A DNA stretch of 64,000 nucleotides from Andeanibacterium sp035497315 (GCA_035497315.1 DATJDU010000002.1:1-64000), one strand, 5' to 3'; positions 1 through 8,699 are shown, counted from the stretch's first letter. Notes: generated from the letters alone by a model not told the origin. Program-made: numbers and translations.

Positions 1-1022
1 ATGGTGCGGTGAAAATCATCTCGCCGATGAAGGGCAGCCCGGCCGAAAAGGCGGGCCTCAAGGCGGGGGACTTCATCACCCATATCGAAGGCAAGCTGAT
101 CTTCGGCCAGACCCTGGATGAAGCGGTGGCCCAGATGCGCGGCCCCGCCGATACCAGCGTGCGACTCACCATCTTCCGTGCCGGCCGTGAAGAGCCGTTC
201 GACGTTACCGTGACGCGCGGCGTGATCGAGCTGGAGCCGGTGACCTTCAAGCTTGAGGATGGCGGGATCGGGGTGATCTCGGTCAACGAATTCTCCAAGG
301 ATGTGGGCAAGGACGTGCGCGGCGCGATTGCCGCCCTGCGCAAGGAAGCGGGCGGGCGGATCAATGGGCTGGTGCTCGATCTGCGTTCCAACCCTGGCGG
401 TTCGCTGGACGAGGCAGTGGCCCTGTCGGACCTGTTCCTCACCAAGGGGCAGATCGTTTCGCAGCGCGGCCGCAACAAGAACGAGAATATCTCTTTCGAT
501 GCGGAAACCGTGTTCCCCGGCGATGTGGTGCCAAAACTGCCGCTGATCGTGCTGATCGATGTCGGTTCGGCCTCGGCCTCCGAAATCGTGGCCGGTGCGC
601 TGCAGGACCAGCACCGCGCGCTGGTCATGGGCGAAACCAGCTTCGGCAAGGGCAGCGTCCAGACGCTGATGCCGCTGACTCGCGACAGCGCGATCAAGCT
701 CACCACCGCGCGTTATTATACGCCCTCGGGCCGTTCGGTGCAGGAAGGCGGGATCGAACCCGATATCCGCGTGCCGCAGCTGTCCGATCCGGATGCGGCC
801 AAGCGCGCCAAATTCGCCCTGCGCGAATCAGATCTGCGCAAGCATCTGATCAATGAGGTGGATCTCGACGACAAGCAGCTGGAGCAGGACAAGGATGTCG
901 ATCCGCGCTTCAAGATGACGCCGGAAGAGCTTGAGGCCAAGGGCATCAAGGACTTCCAGCTCTATTACGCGCTCTCCACCCTGCGCCGCACCACCGGCAG
1001 CGCCATGGCGCTGCGGCCGTAA
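1..1022 (+). CDS. ctpA: S41-family C-terminal processing protease, 5' end outside window
   Basis: Periplasmic serine protease of the CtpA/Prc type, which trims or degrades envelope proteins. The frame is already open at the left edge (first whole codon at base 3), so the signal peptide and the start of the PDZ domain are missing. What is visible is the rest of a PDZ domain (residues about 1-75, with GSPAEKAGLKAGD) and then the S41 core: SNPGGSLDEAV, the serine region SASASEIVAGAL and the lysine region SFGKGSVQ, which form the Ser/Lys dyad of the family. The C-terminal 70 residues are charged. It is followed after 19 bp by a DsbB-like gene on the same strand, so co-transcription is likely. The GTG at base 9 is not a believable start because it falls inside the PDZ fold. 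Confidence 0.93.
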   Translation, partial: GAVKIISPMKGSPAEKAGLKAGDFITHIEGKLIFGQTLDEAVAQMRGPADTSVRLTIFRAGREEPFDVTVTRGVIELEPVTFKLEDGGIGVISVNEFSKDVGKDVRGAIAALRKEAGGRINGLVLDLRSNPGGSLDEAVALSDLFLTKGQIVSQRGRNKNENISFDAETVFPGDVVPKLPLIVLIDVGSASASEIVAGALQDQHRALVMGETSFGKGSVQTLMPLTRDSAIKLTTARYYTPSGRSVQEGGIEPDIRVPQLSDPDAAKRAKFALRESDLRKHLINEVDLDDKQLEQDKDVDPRFKMTPEELEAKGIKDFQLYYALSTLRRTTGSAMALRP

Positions 1023-1041
1023 GCGCGGCTAGGGGGCAGCG

Positions 1042-1515
1042 ATGGCGAAGGACGCATCCCTCAGGCAGGCCCACGCACTGGCGCTGGGCGTCCCGCTGGC
1101 GCTGCTGGCCGGGGCCTATATCTCCGAATATGGCTTCGGCCTTTACCCGTGCGAGATGTGCTGGTGGCAGCGTTATGCCCATTTCGCGGCCGTGGCGCTG
1201 GGCCTTGCAGCCTTTGTCCTCCCGCCCAGACGTCTGTGGGTGGCGCTGACCGCGCTTGCCGTGCTCGTATCCGGGCTGATCGGTGCCTATCACGCGGGGG
1301 TGGAATATGGCTGGTGGGAAGGTTTTACCACCTGCACCACTACCGATTTCAGCGGCGGCGGCGATCCGCTGGAGGCGATCATGGCCGCGCCGATCATTCG
1401 TTGCGATGTGGCCCAATGGGAGCTGTTCGGCATCTCGCTGGCGGGATATAATTTCTTTATCTCCACTGCCGGGGCGATTGGCGCCCTGCTGCTGCTGCGC
1501 AGGAAACCTGCCTGA
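1042..1515 (+). CDS. Disulfide bond formation protein B (DsbB) family membrane protein
   Basis: 157-residue inner-membrane protein with four hydrophobic segments (about 12-30, 43-60, 68-86 and 134-152). Two cysteine pairs suggest the quinone-linked thiol oxidoreductase DsbB: CEMC after the first helix, and Cys pairs in the large periplasmic loop (TTCTTT and IIRCD). The family re-oxidises DsbA and passes electrons to ubiquinone. No dsbA partner lies in the window. The gene sits between ctpA and the ubiquinone hydroxylase gene, and its TGA overlaps the next ATG by one base (TGATG), which points to translational coupling. It is shorter than E. coli DsbB (176 residues), so it could be a DsbI-like variant. 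Confidence 0.85.
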   Translation: MAKDASLRQAHALALGVPLALLAGAYISEYGFGLYPCEMCWWQRYAHFAAVALGLAAFVLPPRRLWVALTALAVLVSGLIGAYHAGVEYGWWEGFTTCTTTDFSGGGDPLEAIMAAPIIRCDVAQWELFGISLAGYNFFISTAGAIGALLLLRRKPA

Positions 1516-2030
1516 TGGTTGATACGAAACGCATGATCCGGGTCGATCAGGCCGGGGAATATGGCGCCACGCGCATCTATGCAGGCCAGCTTGCCGTGCT
1601 GGGCGAACGCGGCCCCCATGCGACCGAAATTCGCGCCATGGCCGCGCAGGAAGACGATCACCTCGCCCGCTTCAACGCCATGCTGGCCGAGCGGGGCGTG
1701 CGCCCCACGGCGTTGCAGCCCTTCTGGTCGGTGGCGGGTTTCGCGCTGGGCGCGGCCACGGCGCTGATCGGGCCCGAGGCTGCCATGGCCTGCACCGCTG
1801 CGGTGGAGGAGGAGATCGACCGGCACTATACCAGCCAGCTGGAAGAGCTGGCGCAGGATGGTGACGATCCTGAACTTGCCGCTGTGATCGAGGATTTCCG
1901 CGAGGACGAGCGCGACCATCGCGATGCTGCCCTTGCCGCCGGGGCAGAGCGTGCGCCAGCCTATCCGTTGCTGTCCGGCGCGATCCGGCTGGGCTGCAAG
2001 CTGGCTATCCGCCTGTCCGAAAGAATCTGA
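1515..2030 (+). CDS. coq7: Demethoxyubiquinone hydroxylase (COQ7 family)
   Basis: Di-iron carboxylate hydroxylase for the penultimate step of ubiquinone synthesis, in which 5-demethoxyubiquinol is hydroxylated. The 171-residue protein is two ferritin-like halves. The metal ligands appear as EYGA (near residue 14), EDDH (about 47-50), a central EEEIDRHY (about 97-104) and EDERDHRD (about 132-139), matching the E / ExxH / E / ExxH pattern of COQ7. The start codon overlaps the stop of the DsbB-like gene. The pairing makes sense biochemically, because DsbB passes electrons to ubiquinone, but that link is inference. Confidence 0.93.
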   Translation: MVDTKRMIRVDQAGEYGATRIYAGQLAVLGERGPHATEIRAMAAQEDDHLARFNAMLAERGVRPTALQPFWSVAGFALGAATALIGPEAAMACTAAVEEEIDRHYTSQLEELAQDGDDPELAAVIEDFREDERDHRDAALAAGAERAPAYPLLSGAIRLGCKLAIRLSERI

Positions 2031-2145
2031 GACACGAAGGGCTGCGGACTTGCGGCCGTTATTGCTTCAGATCATGTTCAGTGCCTGCCATGCCCTATAG
2101 GGCGAATAAGAATTGCCTGCGGCTCCGGCCGTATCGGAGGACGAG

Positions 2146-2715
2146 ATGAAACGCCTTACCCTTGCCGCCTTTGCACTTCCCGCCCTGCTGATCGCGGGGA
2201 CAGGCCCGGCCTTTGCGCAGGAAGGCACCATCGAAGTGGCGGGCGAGAAGGTGAATCAGTTGATCGTCTATGGCGACGATCCCTGCCCCACCTCCACCGG
2301 CAATGAGATCACTGTCTGTGCCCGCAAATCCGAGAATGAGCGCTATCGTATTCCCGAATCGCTGCGCGAAAGCTCCTCGCCGGCCAATGAAGCCTGGGCT
2401 AACCGGGTCGAAGCCTATGAGACCGTGGGCGCCTTCGGCACCATGTCGTGCTCGCCTTCCGGCTACGGCGGGTGGACGGGCTGTACCTCGCAGCTGATCG
2501 ATGCGGCCTATAAGGAAAAGCACGGCAGTTCCGATATCCGCTTCAGCCAGCTGATCGAGGAAGCACGCGCCAAGCGTCTGGAGACCGTCGATGCCGATGC
2601 CGCGGCCGAACAGGCGCGGGTCGAAGTGCTCGAAAAGGAATATGAGGCCAAGCTCAAGGCAGAGCGTGATGCGCCTTTGCCGGACGAGCAGCCCGCTGCC
2701 GAAGGCGGCCAGTAA
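2146..2715 (+). CDS. Secreted protein of unknown function
   Basis: 189 residues from the ATG at 2146, chosen because CGGAGG at 2135-2140 is well placed and the protein then begins with a clean signal peptide (MKRLTLAAF, ending near PAFAQ). An upstream in-frame start at 2113 would add 11 residues without a good ribosome binding site. The mature part has four cysteines in two pairs, at CPTS/VCARK and SCSPS/GCTSQ, which could form disulfides in the periplasm. The C-terminal third is rich in Glu, Ala and Lys and looks helical or coiled. I do not recognise a catalytic motif. Short secreted proteins of this shape occur in sphingomonads, but no function can be read here. Confidence 0.8.
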   Translation: MKRLTLAAFALPALLIAGTGPAFAQEGTIEVAGEKVNQLIVYGDDPCPTSTGNEITVCARKSENERYRIPESLRESSSPANEAWANRVEAYETVGAFGTMSCSPSGYGGWTGCTSQLIDAAYKEKHGSSDIRFSQLIEEARAKRLETVDADAAAEQARVEVLEKEYEAKLKAERDAPLPDEQPAAEGGQ

Positions 2716-2748
2716 GCCGGCAGCCCAGGTCGCGCAGAAAAGCTGGCC

Positions 2749-2756
2749 TTAACCAT
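2749..2756 (+). promoter_or_regulatory. CtrA-like half-site TTAACCAT upstream of wecB
   Basis: TTAACCAT is identical to the 8-base type of CtrA recognition half-site known from Caulobacter. It lies 21 bp before the wecB start codon. The sequence match is what I see; regulation is inference, and an isolated 8-mer can occur by chance. Confidence 0.25.
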
Positions 2757-2777
2757 TGAAGGGCTAAGGGGCGGGCC

Positions 2778-3905
2778 ATGCAAGGCGCGCAACGTATCCT
2801 CACTGTCTTCGGCACAAGGCCGGAAGCGATCAAGCTCTTCCCCCTCGTCCATGCGCTGGCGGCGGACAGCCGCTTCGTCTCGCGCGTCTGCGTTACGGGG
2901 CAGCATCGCGGGATGCTGGATCAGGTGCTGGAGATTTCCGGCGTCGTGCCCGATCACGATCTGGATCTGATGCAGCCCGACCAGACGCTGGACGCACTCA
3001 CCGCCAATCTCCTCACCGGCATCGGCAAGGTGCTGGATGAGGAAAAGCCGGATTGGGTAGTGGTGCAGGGCGATACGGCCACTGCCATGTGCGGCGCCCT
3101 GGCGGCCTATTACCGCAAGCTTCCCGTCTGCCATGTCGAGGCGGGGCTGCGCAGTGGCAATATCCACCATCCCTGGCCGGAGGAAGTGAACCGCAAGATC
3201 ATCGGCACGATAGCAGCGCTCCATTGCGCGCCGACCGGGACCTCGGCCCGGGCGCTGATCGCGGAGAATGTCGCTCCGGCGACCGTTCACGTTACCGGCA
3301 ACACGGTGATCGATGCGCTATACTGGATCACGGCGCGGATCGCGGCAGAACCGGCGCTGGCAGGCGGCCTTGCCGATCTGGCAACGCGCTTTGTCGGCAG
3401 GAAGATCATCGGCGTCACCAGCCACCGGCGCGAAAATTTCGGCGAAGGGATGCGCGCCATCGCCGATGCGATCCGCCGCATCGCCGCGCGCCCGGATGTG
3501 GCGGTGATCTATCCCGTCCACCTCAACCCCAATGTCCGTTCGGTGATGCAGGCGGAACTGGCCGGGCTGGACAATGTCGCGTTGATCGAACCGCTGGATT
3601 ACCCGCATTTCGCCCGGCTCATCGGTATGGCACATCTCATGCTTACCGATAGCGGCGGGGTGCAGGAAGAGGCGCCCGCGCTGGGCAAGCCGGTGCTGGT
3701 GATGCGCGAGACGACCGAACGCCCCGAAGGCGTGGAAGCGGGCACGGCAAAGCTGGTCGGCACCGATGCGGATCGGATCGTGGCGGAGACTTTCCGCCTG
3801 CTGGACGACGAGGCCGCCTATGCCGCCATGGCCCGGGCGCATAATCCCTTCGGCGACGGGAAGAGTGCCGAGCGGATTCTGGAGCTGCTCGCCAGCCACC
3901 GCTGA
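2778..3905 (+). CDS. wecB: UDP-N-acetylglucosamine 2-epimerase (non-hydrolysing)
   Basis: Cytosolic enzyme that interconverts UDP-GlcNAc and UDP-ManNAc. 375 residues with the GT-B-like fold of the family. Visible signatures are the N-terminal FGTRPEAIKLFPL, VQGDTATAM, HVEAGLRSGN, the central TSHRRENFG, and the C-terminal SGGVQEEAPALGKPVLV followed by ETTERPEGVEAGT, which bind substrate and UDP. ATG at 2778 is preceded by a purine-rich AAGGGG. wecC follows 78 bp downstream, so the two genes together give UDP-ManNAcA for a surface polysaccharide. No glycosyltransferases or polymerase genes are nearby. A TTAACCAT sequence at 2749-2756 precedes it. Confidence 0.96.
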   Translation: MQGAQRILTVFGTRPEAIKLFPLVHALAADSRFVSRVCVTGQHRGMLDQVLEISGVVPDHDLDLMQPDQTLDALTANLLTGIGKVLDEEKPDWVVVQGDTATAMCGALAAYYRKLPVCHVEAGLRSGNIHHPWPEEVNRKIIGTIAALHCAPTGTSARALIAENVAPATVHVTGNTVIDALYWITARIAAEPALAGGLADLATRFVGRKIIGVTSHRRENFGEGMRAIADAIRRIAARPDVAVIYPVHLNPNVRSVMQAELAGLDNVALIEPLDYPHFARLIGMAHLMLTDSGGVQEEAPALGKPVLVMRETTERPEGVEAGTAKLVGTDADRIVAETFRLLDDEAAYAAMARAHNPFGDGKSAERILELLASHR

Positions 3906-3983
3906 GCGCGGCGCATGGCATCGTTACCTCAATCTTTACCCTTCCGGGAGCAAAGCACTGGTGCGTCAAGCGAGGGAATCCGC

Positions 3984-5294
3984 ATGCGTTCGAGTGAAGC
4001 ACCTGCAGTCTGTATCGTCGGCCTTGGTTATATCGGCCTGCCCACCGCGGCAGTGATCGCGCGTTCCGGCATGAAGGTGCTGGGCGTCGATATTTCCGAA
4101 AAGGTCGTGGAGACGATCAATCGCGGGGAAATCCATATCGAGGAAGTCGATCTGGACGCGCTGGTGCAGGCCGTGGTGCGCAATGGCATGTTGCGGGCCT
4201 CCACTTCGGTGGAGCCTTCGGACGTGTTCGTCATCGCCGTGCCCACGCCCTTCGAGAAGGACGGGCACCACACGCCCGATATTTCCTATGTGCTGGCCGC
4301 CACGCGACAGGTGGCGAAGGTGCTGAAGCCCGGCGACACCGTGATTCTCGAATCGACTTCGCCCGTCGGCACGACCGAACAGATGCGCGATGTGATCGCG
4401 GCGGAACGGCCGGAGCTGAAGCTGCCCGGCCTTGCGCGCGGCGTGGCGGATATCGCCATGGCCTATTGCCCGGAACGGGTGCTGCCGGGCAAGATCCTCG
4501 AAGAGCTGATCCATAATGACCGTTCGATCGGAGGACTGACCCCCGAATGCGCGGAACGGGCCGCTGCCTTCTATCAGCGGTTCGTGCGCGGCGATTGCAT
4601 CACTACCGATGCGCGCAGCGCGGAAATGACCAAGCTGGTCGAAAATGCCTATCGCGACGTCAACATCGCCTTTGCCAACGAGCTTTCGATCGTGGCCGAT
4701 GCGATGGGGCTGGATGTGTGGGAAGTGATTCGGCTGGCCAACCGCCATCCGCGCGTGAACATCCTGCAGCCGGGCCCGGGTGTGGGCGGGCACTGTATCG
4801 CGGTGGACCCGTGGTTCATCGTCCATGGTGCGCGCGAGCAGACGCCGCTGATCCAGACCGCGCGGGGCGTGAATGACGGCAAGATCCGCCATGTGATCGC
4901 CCGCGCTTCCGCATTGGTGGATGCCGCGCCGGGCGAGAAGATCGCCTGCCTCGGTCTGGCCTTCAAAGCCAATATCGACGATTTCCGCGAAAGCCCGGCC
5001 CGGCTGGTTTCGGCCACTCTGGCGCGCAAATATGGCTCGCGCATCCATGTGGTGGAGCCGCACACGCCCGAATTGCCGATCGAATATACAGGCACCGGCG
5101 CAACCAAGATCGATCTGGAAACCGCACTGGCCACCTGCGGCGTGCTGATCGTGCTGGTGGATCACGATGCGTTCAAATCCGTTCCGCTGGAAAAGCGGAT
5201 CGGCAAGCAGGTGTACGATACGCGCGGCATCTGGCCCGATCAGCCCGATCCCTTTGCGGCAGCGGAAGAACAGCCCGAGCGGCTGGCCGGCTAA
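3984..5294 (+). CDS. wecC: UDP-N-acetyl-D-mannosamine dehydrogenase
   Basis: Four-electron oxidation of UDP-ManNAc to UDP-ManNAcA with two NAD+. 436 residues from the ATG at 3984 (GAGGGA lies about 8 bases upstream). An earlier start at 3915 would add 23 residues that do not look like the family. Features: Rossmann motif GLGYIGLPTAAV at the N-terminus, ESTSPVGTTEQM, CPERVLPG, the linker helix with KLVENAYRDVNIAFANE, the catalytic cysteine in GPGVGGHCIAVDPWF, and the C-terminal UDP-binding GLAFKANIDDFRESPA. It follows wecB and completes the UDP-ManNAcA route. Its TAA overlaps by three bases the stop codon of the convergent gene on the other strand. Confidence 0.96.
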   Translation: MRSSEAPAVCIVGLGYIGLPTAAVIARSGMKVLGVDISEKVVETINRGEIHIEEVDLDALVQAVVRNGMLRASTSVEPSDVFVIAVPTPFEKDGHHTPDISYVLAATRQVAKVLKPGDTVILESTSPVGTTEQMRDVIAAERPELKLPGLARGVADIAMAYCPERVLPGKILEELIHNDRSIGGLTPECAERAAAFYQRFVRGDCITTDARSAEMTKLVENAYRDVNIAFANELSIVADAMGLDVWEVIRLANRHPRVNILQPGPGVGGHCIAVDPWFIVHGAREQTPLIQTARGVNDGKIRHVIARASALVDAAPGEKIACLGLAFKANIDDFRESPARLVSATLARKYGSRIHVVEPHTPELPIEYTGTGATKIDLETALATCGVLIVLVDHDAFKSVPLEKRIGKQVYDTRGIWPDQPDPFAAAEEQPERLAG

Positions 5295-5689
5295 CCGCCG
5301 GGGAAGCGTTCGAACTCCGGCATTTCGTCCAGCATTGTCATCCACGGCAGCCGTTCGGCGCATTGGATATGCGCGCCCGGCGCAAGTTCGCCTGCATTGT
5401 CCAGCGTGGCGGATTGCACATCCACCAGTCCGGGCAGCATGGCTTCGTTGCGATAGAACAGGCCCGTGCCGCAATGAGGGCAGAACTGGCGGACCGCGCC
5501 ATTCCTGCCCTCATAGGTCGAAAGCTCGCCCGAAAGCAGGTGGAGCTGGGTTTCCTGCACTGCCAGCCACGCCACCATCGGCGCACCGGCCGATGCGCGG
5601 CAATCCGCGCAATGGCACAGCGCGTGATGCACCGGCTCACCCTCGATCTCGTATCTGATTCTGCCGCATTGGCAGCCGCCCTGGCGCAT
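5291..5689 (-). CDS. GFA (glutathione-dependent formaldehyde-activating) family zinc protein
   Basis: 132 residues from the ATG at 5689, which has GGGGAG just upstream; a longer reading from 5746 is less likely. The small zinc-binding beta fold of the GFA/CENP-V family is shown by CQCG near the N-terminus, CHCADC about 25 residues later and CPHCG near residue 75, which together supply both zinc sites. The family is named for a proposed S-hydroxymethylglutathione synthase, but many members have no proven activity, so the enzymatic name should be used with caution. The gene is convergent with wecC and lies 85 bp downstream of fabI on the same strand. Confidence 0.88.
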   Translation of the reverse strand: MRQGGCQCGRIRYEIEGEPVHHALCHCADCRASAGAPMVAWLAVQETQLHLLSGELSTYEGRNGAVRQFCPHCGTGLFYRNEAMLPGLVDVQSATLDNAGELAPGAHIQCAERLPWMTMLDEMPEFERFPGG

Positions 5690-5774
5690 GGTCACTCCCC
5701 TTCGATTCGCGATATGGAACATATCACGAACAAATTGACTGTCCAATGCAGCCGCGACGGGCCGCGCAGAAGGA

Positions 5775-6590
5775 TCAGACGAGCGAGATGTCCGGTGCGT
5801 CCACCTGCTTCATGGCGATGACATTATAACCCGAATCGACATGGTGGATTTCCCCGGTGACACCCGAGGAAAGGTCCGACAGCATGTAAAGGCCGGCACC
5901 GCCAACATCTTCGATGGTGACGTTGCGCCGCAGCGGCGAATTATATTCGTTCCACTTCAGAATGTAGCGGAAATCGCCGATGCCGCTGGCGGCCAGCGTC
6001 TTGATCGGGCCGGCCGAAATGGCGTTCACCCGGATATTGTCGGGCCCCAGATCATTGGCGAGATATTTCACGCTGGTTTCCAGCGCCGCCTTGGCCACGC
6101 CCATCACATTGTAATGCGGCACGACCTTTTCTGCGCCGTAATAGGTGAGGGTGAGGATCGATCCGCCGCCTTCTTCCTTGGCGCGCATCATCTCGGCGGC
6201 GCGCTGCGCCACCGCGACGAGGCTGTAGGCGGAGATGTTCATCGTCATCAGGAAATTGTCGAGGCTGGTGTCGACGAACCTGCCGCGCAGCTCGTTCTTG
6301 TCGGAAAAGCCGATCGCGTGGACCACGAAGTCGATCGTGTCCCAGCGGCTCTTCAGCGTGTCGAATGCCCGGTCGAGCGCCTCCATGCTGGAGACGTCGC
6401 AATCGAACAGGAAGTCCGACCCCAGGCTTTCGGCCAGCGGCCGCACACGCTTTTCAAGGGCTTCGCCCTGATAGGAAAACGCCATTTCAGCGCCTTGTTC
6501 ATGGAGCTTTTGCGCAATGCCCCAGGCCAGCGACTTGTCGTTTGCCAGCCCCATGATGAGGCCGCGTTTTCCTGCCATCAGACCGCTCAT
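5775..6590 (-). CDS. fabI: Enoyl-[acyl-carrier-protein] reductase FabI
   Basis: NADH-dependent reductase of the last step of each fatty-acid elongation cycle. 271 residues. The short-chain dehydrogenase fold shows FabI-specific features: the split nucleotide motif GLANDKSLAWGIA, CDVSS, VHAIGFSDK, and the active-site tyrosine and lysine spaced by six residues in YNVMGVAK, which separates FabI from ordinary SDRs. C-terminal GEIHHVDSGYN fits. It is downstream of the BrkB-type gene on the same strand with a 52-bp gap. FabI is the target of triclosan-type inhibitors, and nothing here suggests an unusual variant. Confidence 0.97.
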   Translation of the reverse strand: MSGLMAGKRGLIMGLANDKSLAWGIAQKLHEQGAEMAFSYQGEALEKRVRPLAESLGSDFLFDCDVSSMEALDRAFDTLKSRWDTIDFVVHAIGFSDKNELRGRFVDTSLDNFLMTMNISAYSLVAVAQRAAEMMRAKEEGGGSILTLTYYGAEKVVPHYNVMGVAKAALETSVKYLANDLGPDNIRVNAISAGPIKTLAASGIGDFRYILKWNEYNSPLRRNVTIEDVGGAGLYMLSDLSSGVTGEIHHVDSGYNVIAMKQVDAPDISLV

Positions 6591-6642
6591 CGGGCCCTGT
6601 CCTTCCTTCTCGACTCACAAAGGAGCCGGCCACCGTAAAACC

Positions 6643-7590
6643 TTATGGGCCTTCCTCTTCCGGCGTACGCGCGAGCGCAGCGTTGAGTTCGGCTCCTGCG
6701 ACCACTCCTAAGCCGACCAGCCAGAAAAAGAAAAGCGCGATCATGATCCCGGCGAGCCCGCCATAGGTGAGCGAGTAGGAAAAGAGCGATCGCAACAGTG
6801 GCGGAAAGGCCAGCGTCACCCCTCCCCACCACACTGTTACCAGCAGTGCGCCGGGCCATTTCGGATAGGATCGCCCGCGATAGGCTGGCGGCGTCAGCGT
6901 GATGAACAGAATGAAGATGGAAAAATAGATCGCCAGCGCCGGCACCACCCGCGAATAGACCAGCACGTTCAGCGCATGGGCAAGCTGCGGGGCCCAGGCA
7001 TCGATCGCCTCCTCCGCCGCGCCGATCGCTACCTGCGCCACCAGGGAGAGCAGCAGCAGGATAACCGCGCCCATGATGAGGCCGGTGGAAATCAGCCGAT
7101 GGCGCAGAAAACCGTATGTGTGCCGCGTACCATAGGCGCGGCGCAGAATATCGCGGATCGTCTCGATCAGGCTGCCCACCGTCCACAGGGCAAAGACCCC
7201 CCCGGCCCACAGCAGCCAGCCGCTGCGCGAGGCGATGGCATCGCGCGCGGCCGGTACGATCACATTGGCGACATTGGGGGGCAGCGCGGCCTGCAACGCC
7301 CGTACCGCCGCAAGCTGATCGTCCGTCTCGCCAAGGGCGGTGAATACCGCCGCCCCCAGGATGAAGAAGGGGAAGATCGCCAGCGCGGTGAGATAGGCAA
7401 GATTGCCGGCATGGATGAAGCCGTCGTTCCACGTGCCCAGCGCCACGCGGCGGGCAACGACATAGGGGCGCGAATGGCCTTTCTCGCCTGGCAGCAAAGG
7501 CTCATGCGCGATGCGGCGCGCTTCGGGTGAAAAGTCGGGAACCGGCAGGCCTGGATCGGCCCGCCCCTTGGGTTGCCCGTGCGATGCCAT
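6643..7590 (-). CDS. YihY/BrkB-family inner-membrane protein
   Basis: 315-residue polytopic protein. The N-terminus (about 80 residues) is soluble, then six hydrophobic segments follow, with the family motifs GNLAYLTALAIFPFF, WLLWAGGVFALWTVGSLI, PPAYRGRSYPKWPGAL and YGGLAGIMIALFFFWLVGL. YihY/BrkB proteins were once called RNase BN by mistake; their real role is unclear, and serum resistance or transport have been suggested. The start codon overlaps the stop of the upstream DnaJ gene (TGATG), so the two are translationally coupled. Confidence 0.9.
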   Translation of the reverse strand: MASHGQPKGRADPGLPVPDFSPEARRIAHEPLLPGEKGHSRPYVVARRVALGTWNDGFIHAGNLAYLTALAIFPFFILGAAVFTALGETDDQLAAVRALQAALPPNVANVIVPAARDAIASRSGWLLWAGGVFALWTVGSLIETIRDILRRAYGTRHTYGFLRHRLISTGLIMGAVILLLLSLVAQVAIGAAEEAIDAWAPQLAHALNVLVYSRVVPALAIYFSIFILFITLTPPAYRGRSYPKWPGALLVTVWWGGVTLAFPPLLRSLFSYSLTYGGLAGIMIALFFFWLVGLGVVAGAELNAALARTPEEEGP

Positions 7591-8525
7591 CAGGACTTGA
7601 GCCTTGCCCGCACATCGCGCGCGTCACGCCAGCCTTCCAGCCGGTGCAACAGATCCTCGTCATGCGCGGGCAGGTCCACCTGCAGCGTCACCAACTGGTC
7701 GCCGCGACCGCCGCCCTTCAGATGGAAACCCTTGCCCTTGAGCCGCAATACCTTGCCCGATCCACTGCCCGGCGCGACTGTGAGCATCACTGCGCCATCT
7801 ACAGTAGGCACCTTTACCTTGGCGCCGATCAGCGCTTCATCCAGCGTAACCGGCAGATCGATGCGCACATCGCTGCCTTCGCGGCGGAAGAAGGGATGCG
7901 ATTCGATGGTGATCGTCACCAGTGCATCGCCGGGGCCACCGGGGCCCTGTTCGCCCTTGCCCTTGAGGCGCATCTGCGTGCCGTCTTCCACTCCGGCGGG
8001 CAGCTTGAGGTCGATCGTCTTGCCGTCGGACAGGGTGATTCGCTGGTCCTTGCCGGAAGCGGCATCGACGAAGGGCACTTTCAGGCGATATTGCACATTC
8101 GCCCCGGGCGGAGGCGGGCGGCGGGCGCCGCCGAATCCAGACTGGCCGCCGCGCATTCCCCCGGCGCGACCGCCGAACAGCCCTTCGAAGATGTCGCCCA
8201 GATCCACGCCTTCATCGCCGAAGCCCTGGAAATCCTGCGTCGAATAGCCGCGCCCGCCGCCGCCGCCCGGGCGGAAGCCGCCAGCTCCGAAAGGCATCGC
8301 GGGGTTGCCGTCGGCATCGATCTCGCCCCGGTCGAACTGGGCACGCTTTTCCTTGTCGGACAGCAGATCGTAGGCGCGGGTCACTTCGGAAAAGCGCTCC
8401 GTCGCCTTGGGATTGTCCTTGTTTTTGTCGGGGTGGAGTTCCTTGGCGAGCTTGCGATAAGCAGATTTGATCTCCTTCTCGCTAGCGCTGCGCGCCACGC
8501 CCAATGTCGTATAAGGGTCAGCCAT
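7590..8525 (-). CDS. DnaJ-class co-chaperone without zinc fingers (CbpA-like)
   Basis: 311-residue type II J-protein that stimulates DnaK ATPase activity. The J domain is at residues 1-70, with the HPDK tripeptide-plus-lysine in AKELHPDKNKD. Next comes a Gly/Phe/Arg-rich linker (about 85-150) and two beta-sandwich C-terminal domains (about 155-295) with RLKGKGEQGPGGPGDALV and LRLKGKGFHLKGGGRGDQLV. The Cys-rich zinc-finger domain of DnaJ proper is absent, so this is a CbpA/DjlA-like accessory co-chaperone. It is the first gene of a coupled pair with the BrkB-type membrane protein. Confidence 0.92.
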   Translation of the reverse strand: MADPYTTLGVARSASEKEIKSAYRKLAKELHPDKNKDNPKATERFSEVTRAYDLLSDKEKRAQFDRGEIDADGNPAMPFGAGGFRPGGGGGRGYSTQDFQGFGDEGVDLGDIFEGLFGGRAGGMRGGQSGFGGARRPPPPGANVQYRLKVPFVDAASGKDQRITLSDGKTIDLKLPAGVEDGTQMRLKGKGEQGPGGPGDALVTITIESHPFFRREGSDVRIDLPVTLDEALIGAKVKVPTVDGAVMLTVAPGSGSGKVLRLKGKGFHLKGGGRGDQLVTLQVDLPAHDEDLLHRLEGWRDARDVRARLKS

Positions 8526-8636
8526 GGTGTATTAGCTAGGTAATGCAACGAGCAGGCGCAAGCGCTGCTCTTTCCTACAACGCATTAGCGGCTTAGTGCA
8601 GATCGGATGATGACAGATTCCAGACCTTGCTGCTCC

Positions 8637-8699
8637 CGCCTGAAGCGGGCGGAAGGGGCGGGAATTTTGCCCCAGTAGGGGCCTGTAACAAGTGTAACA
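8637..8699 (+). promoter_or_regulatory. Structured leader in front of pdxH
   Basis: Between the divergent dnaJ-like gene and pdxH there are two small hairpins (CCCGC-CTGAA-GCGGG near 8637-8651, and GCCCC-AGTA-GGGGC at 8669-8682), then a direct repeat TGTAACA at 8684-8690 and 8693-8699, ending 17 bp before the GTG. The repeat spacing of 9 bp suits a protein-binding site on one DNA face. Function is not known; a promoter/operator or RNA leader are both possible. Confidence 0.3.
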
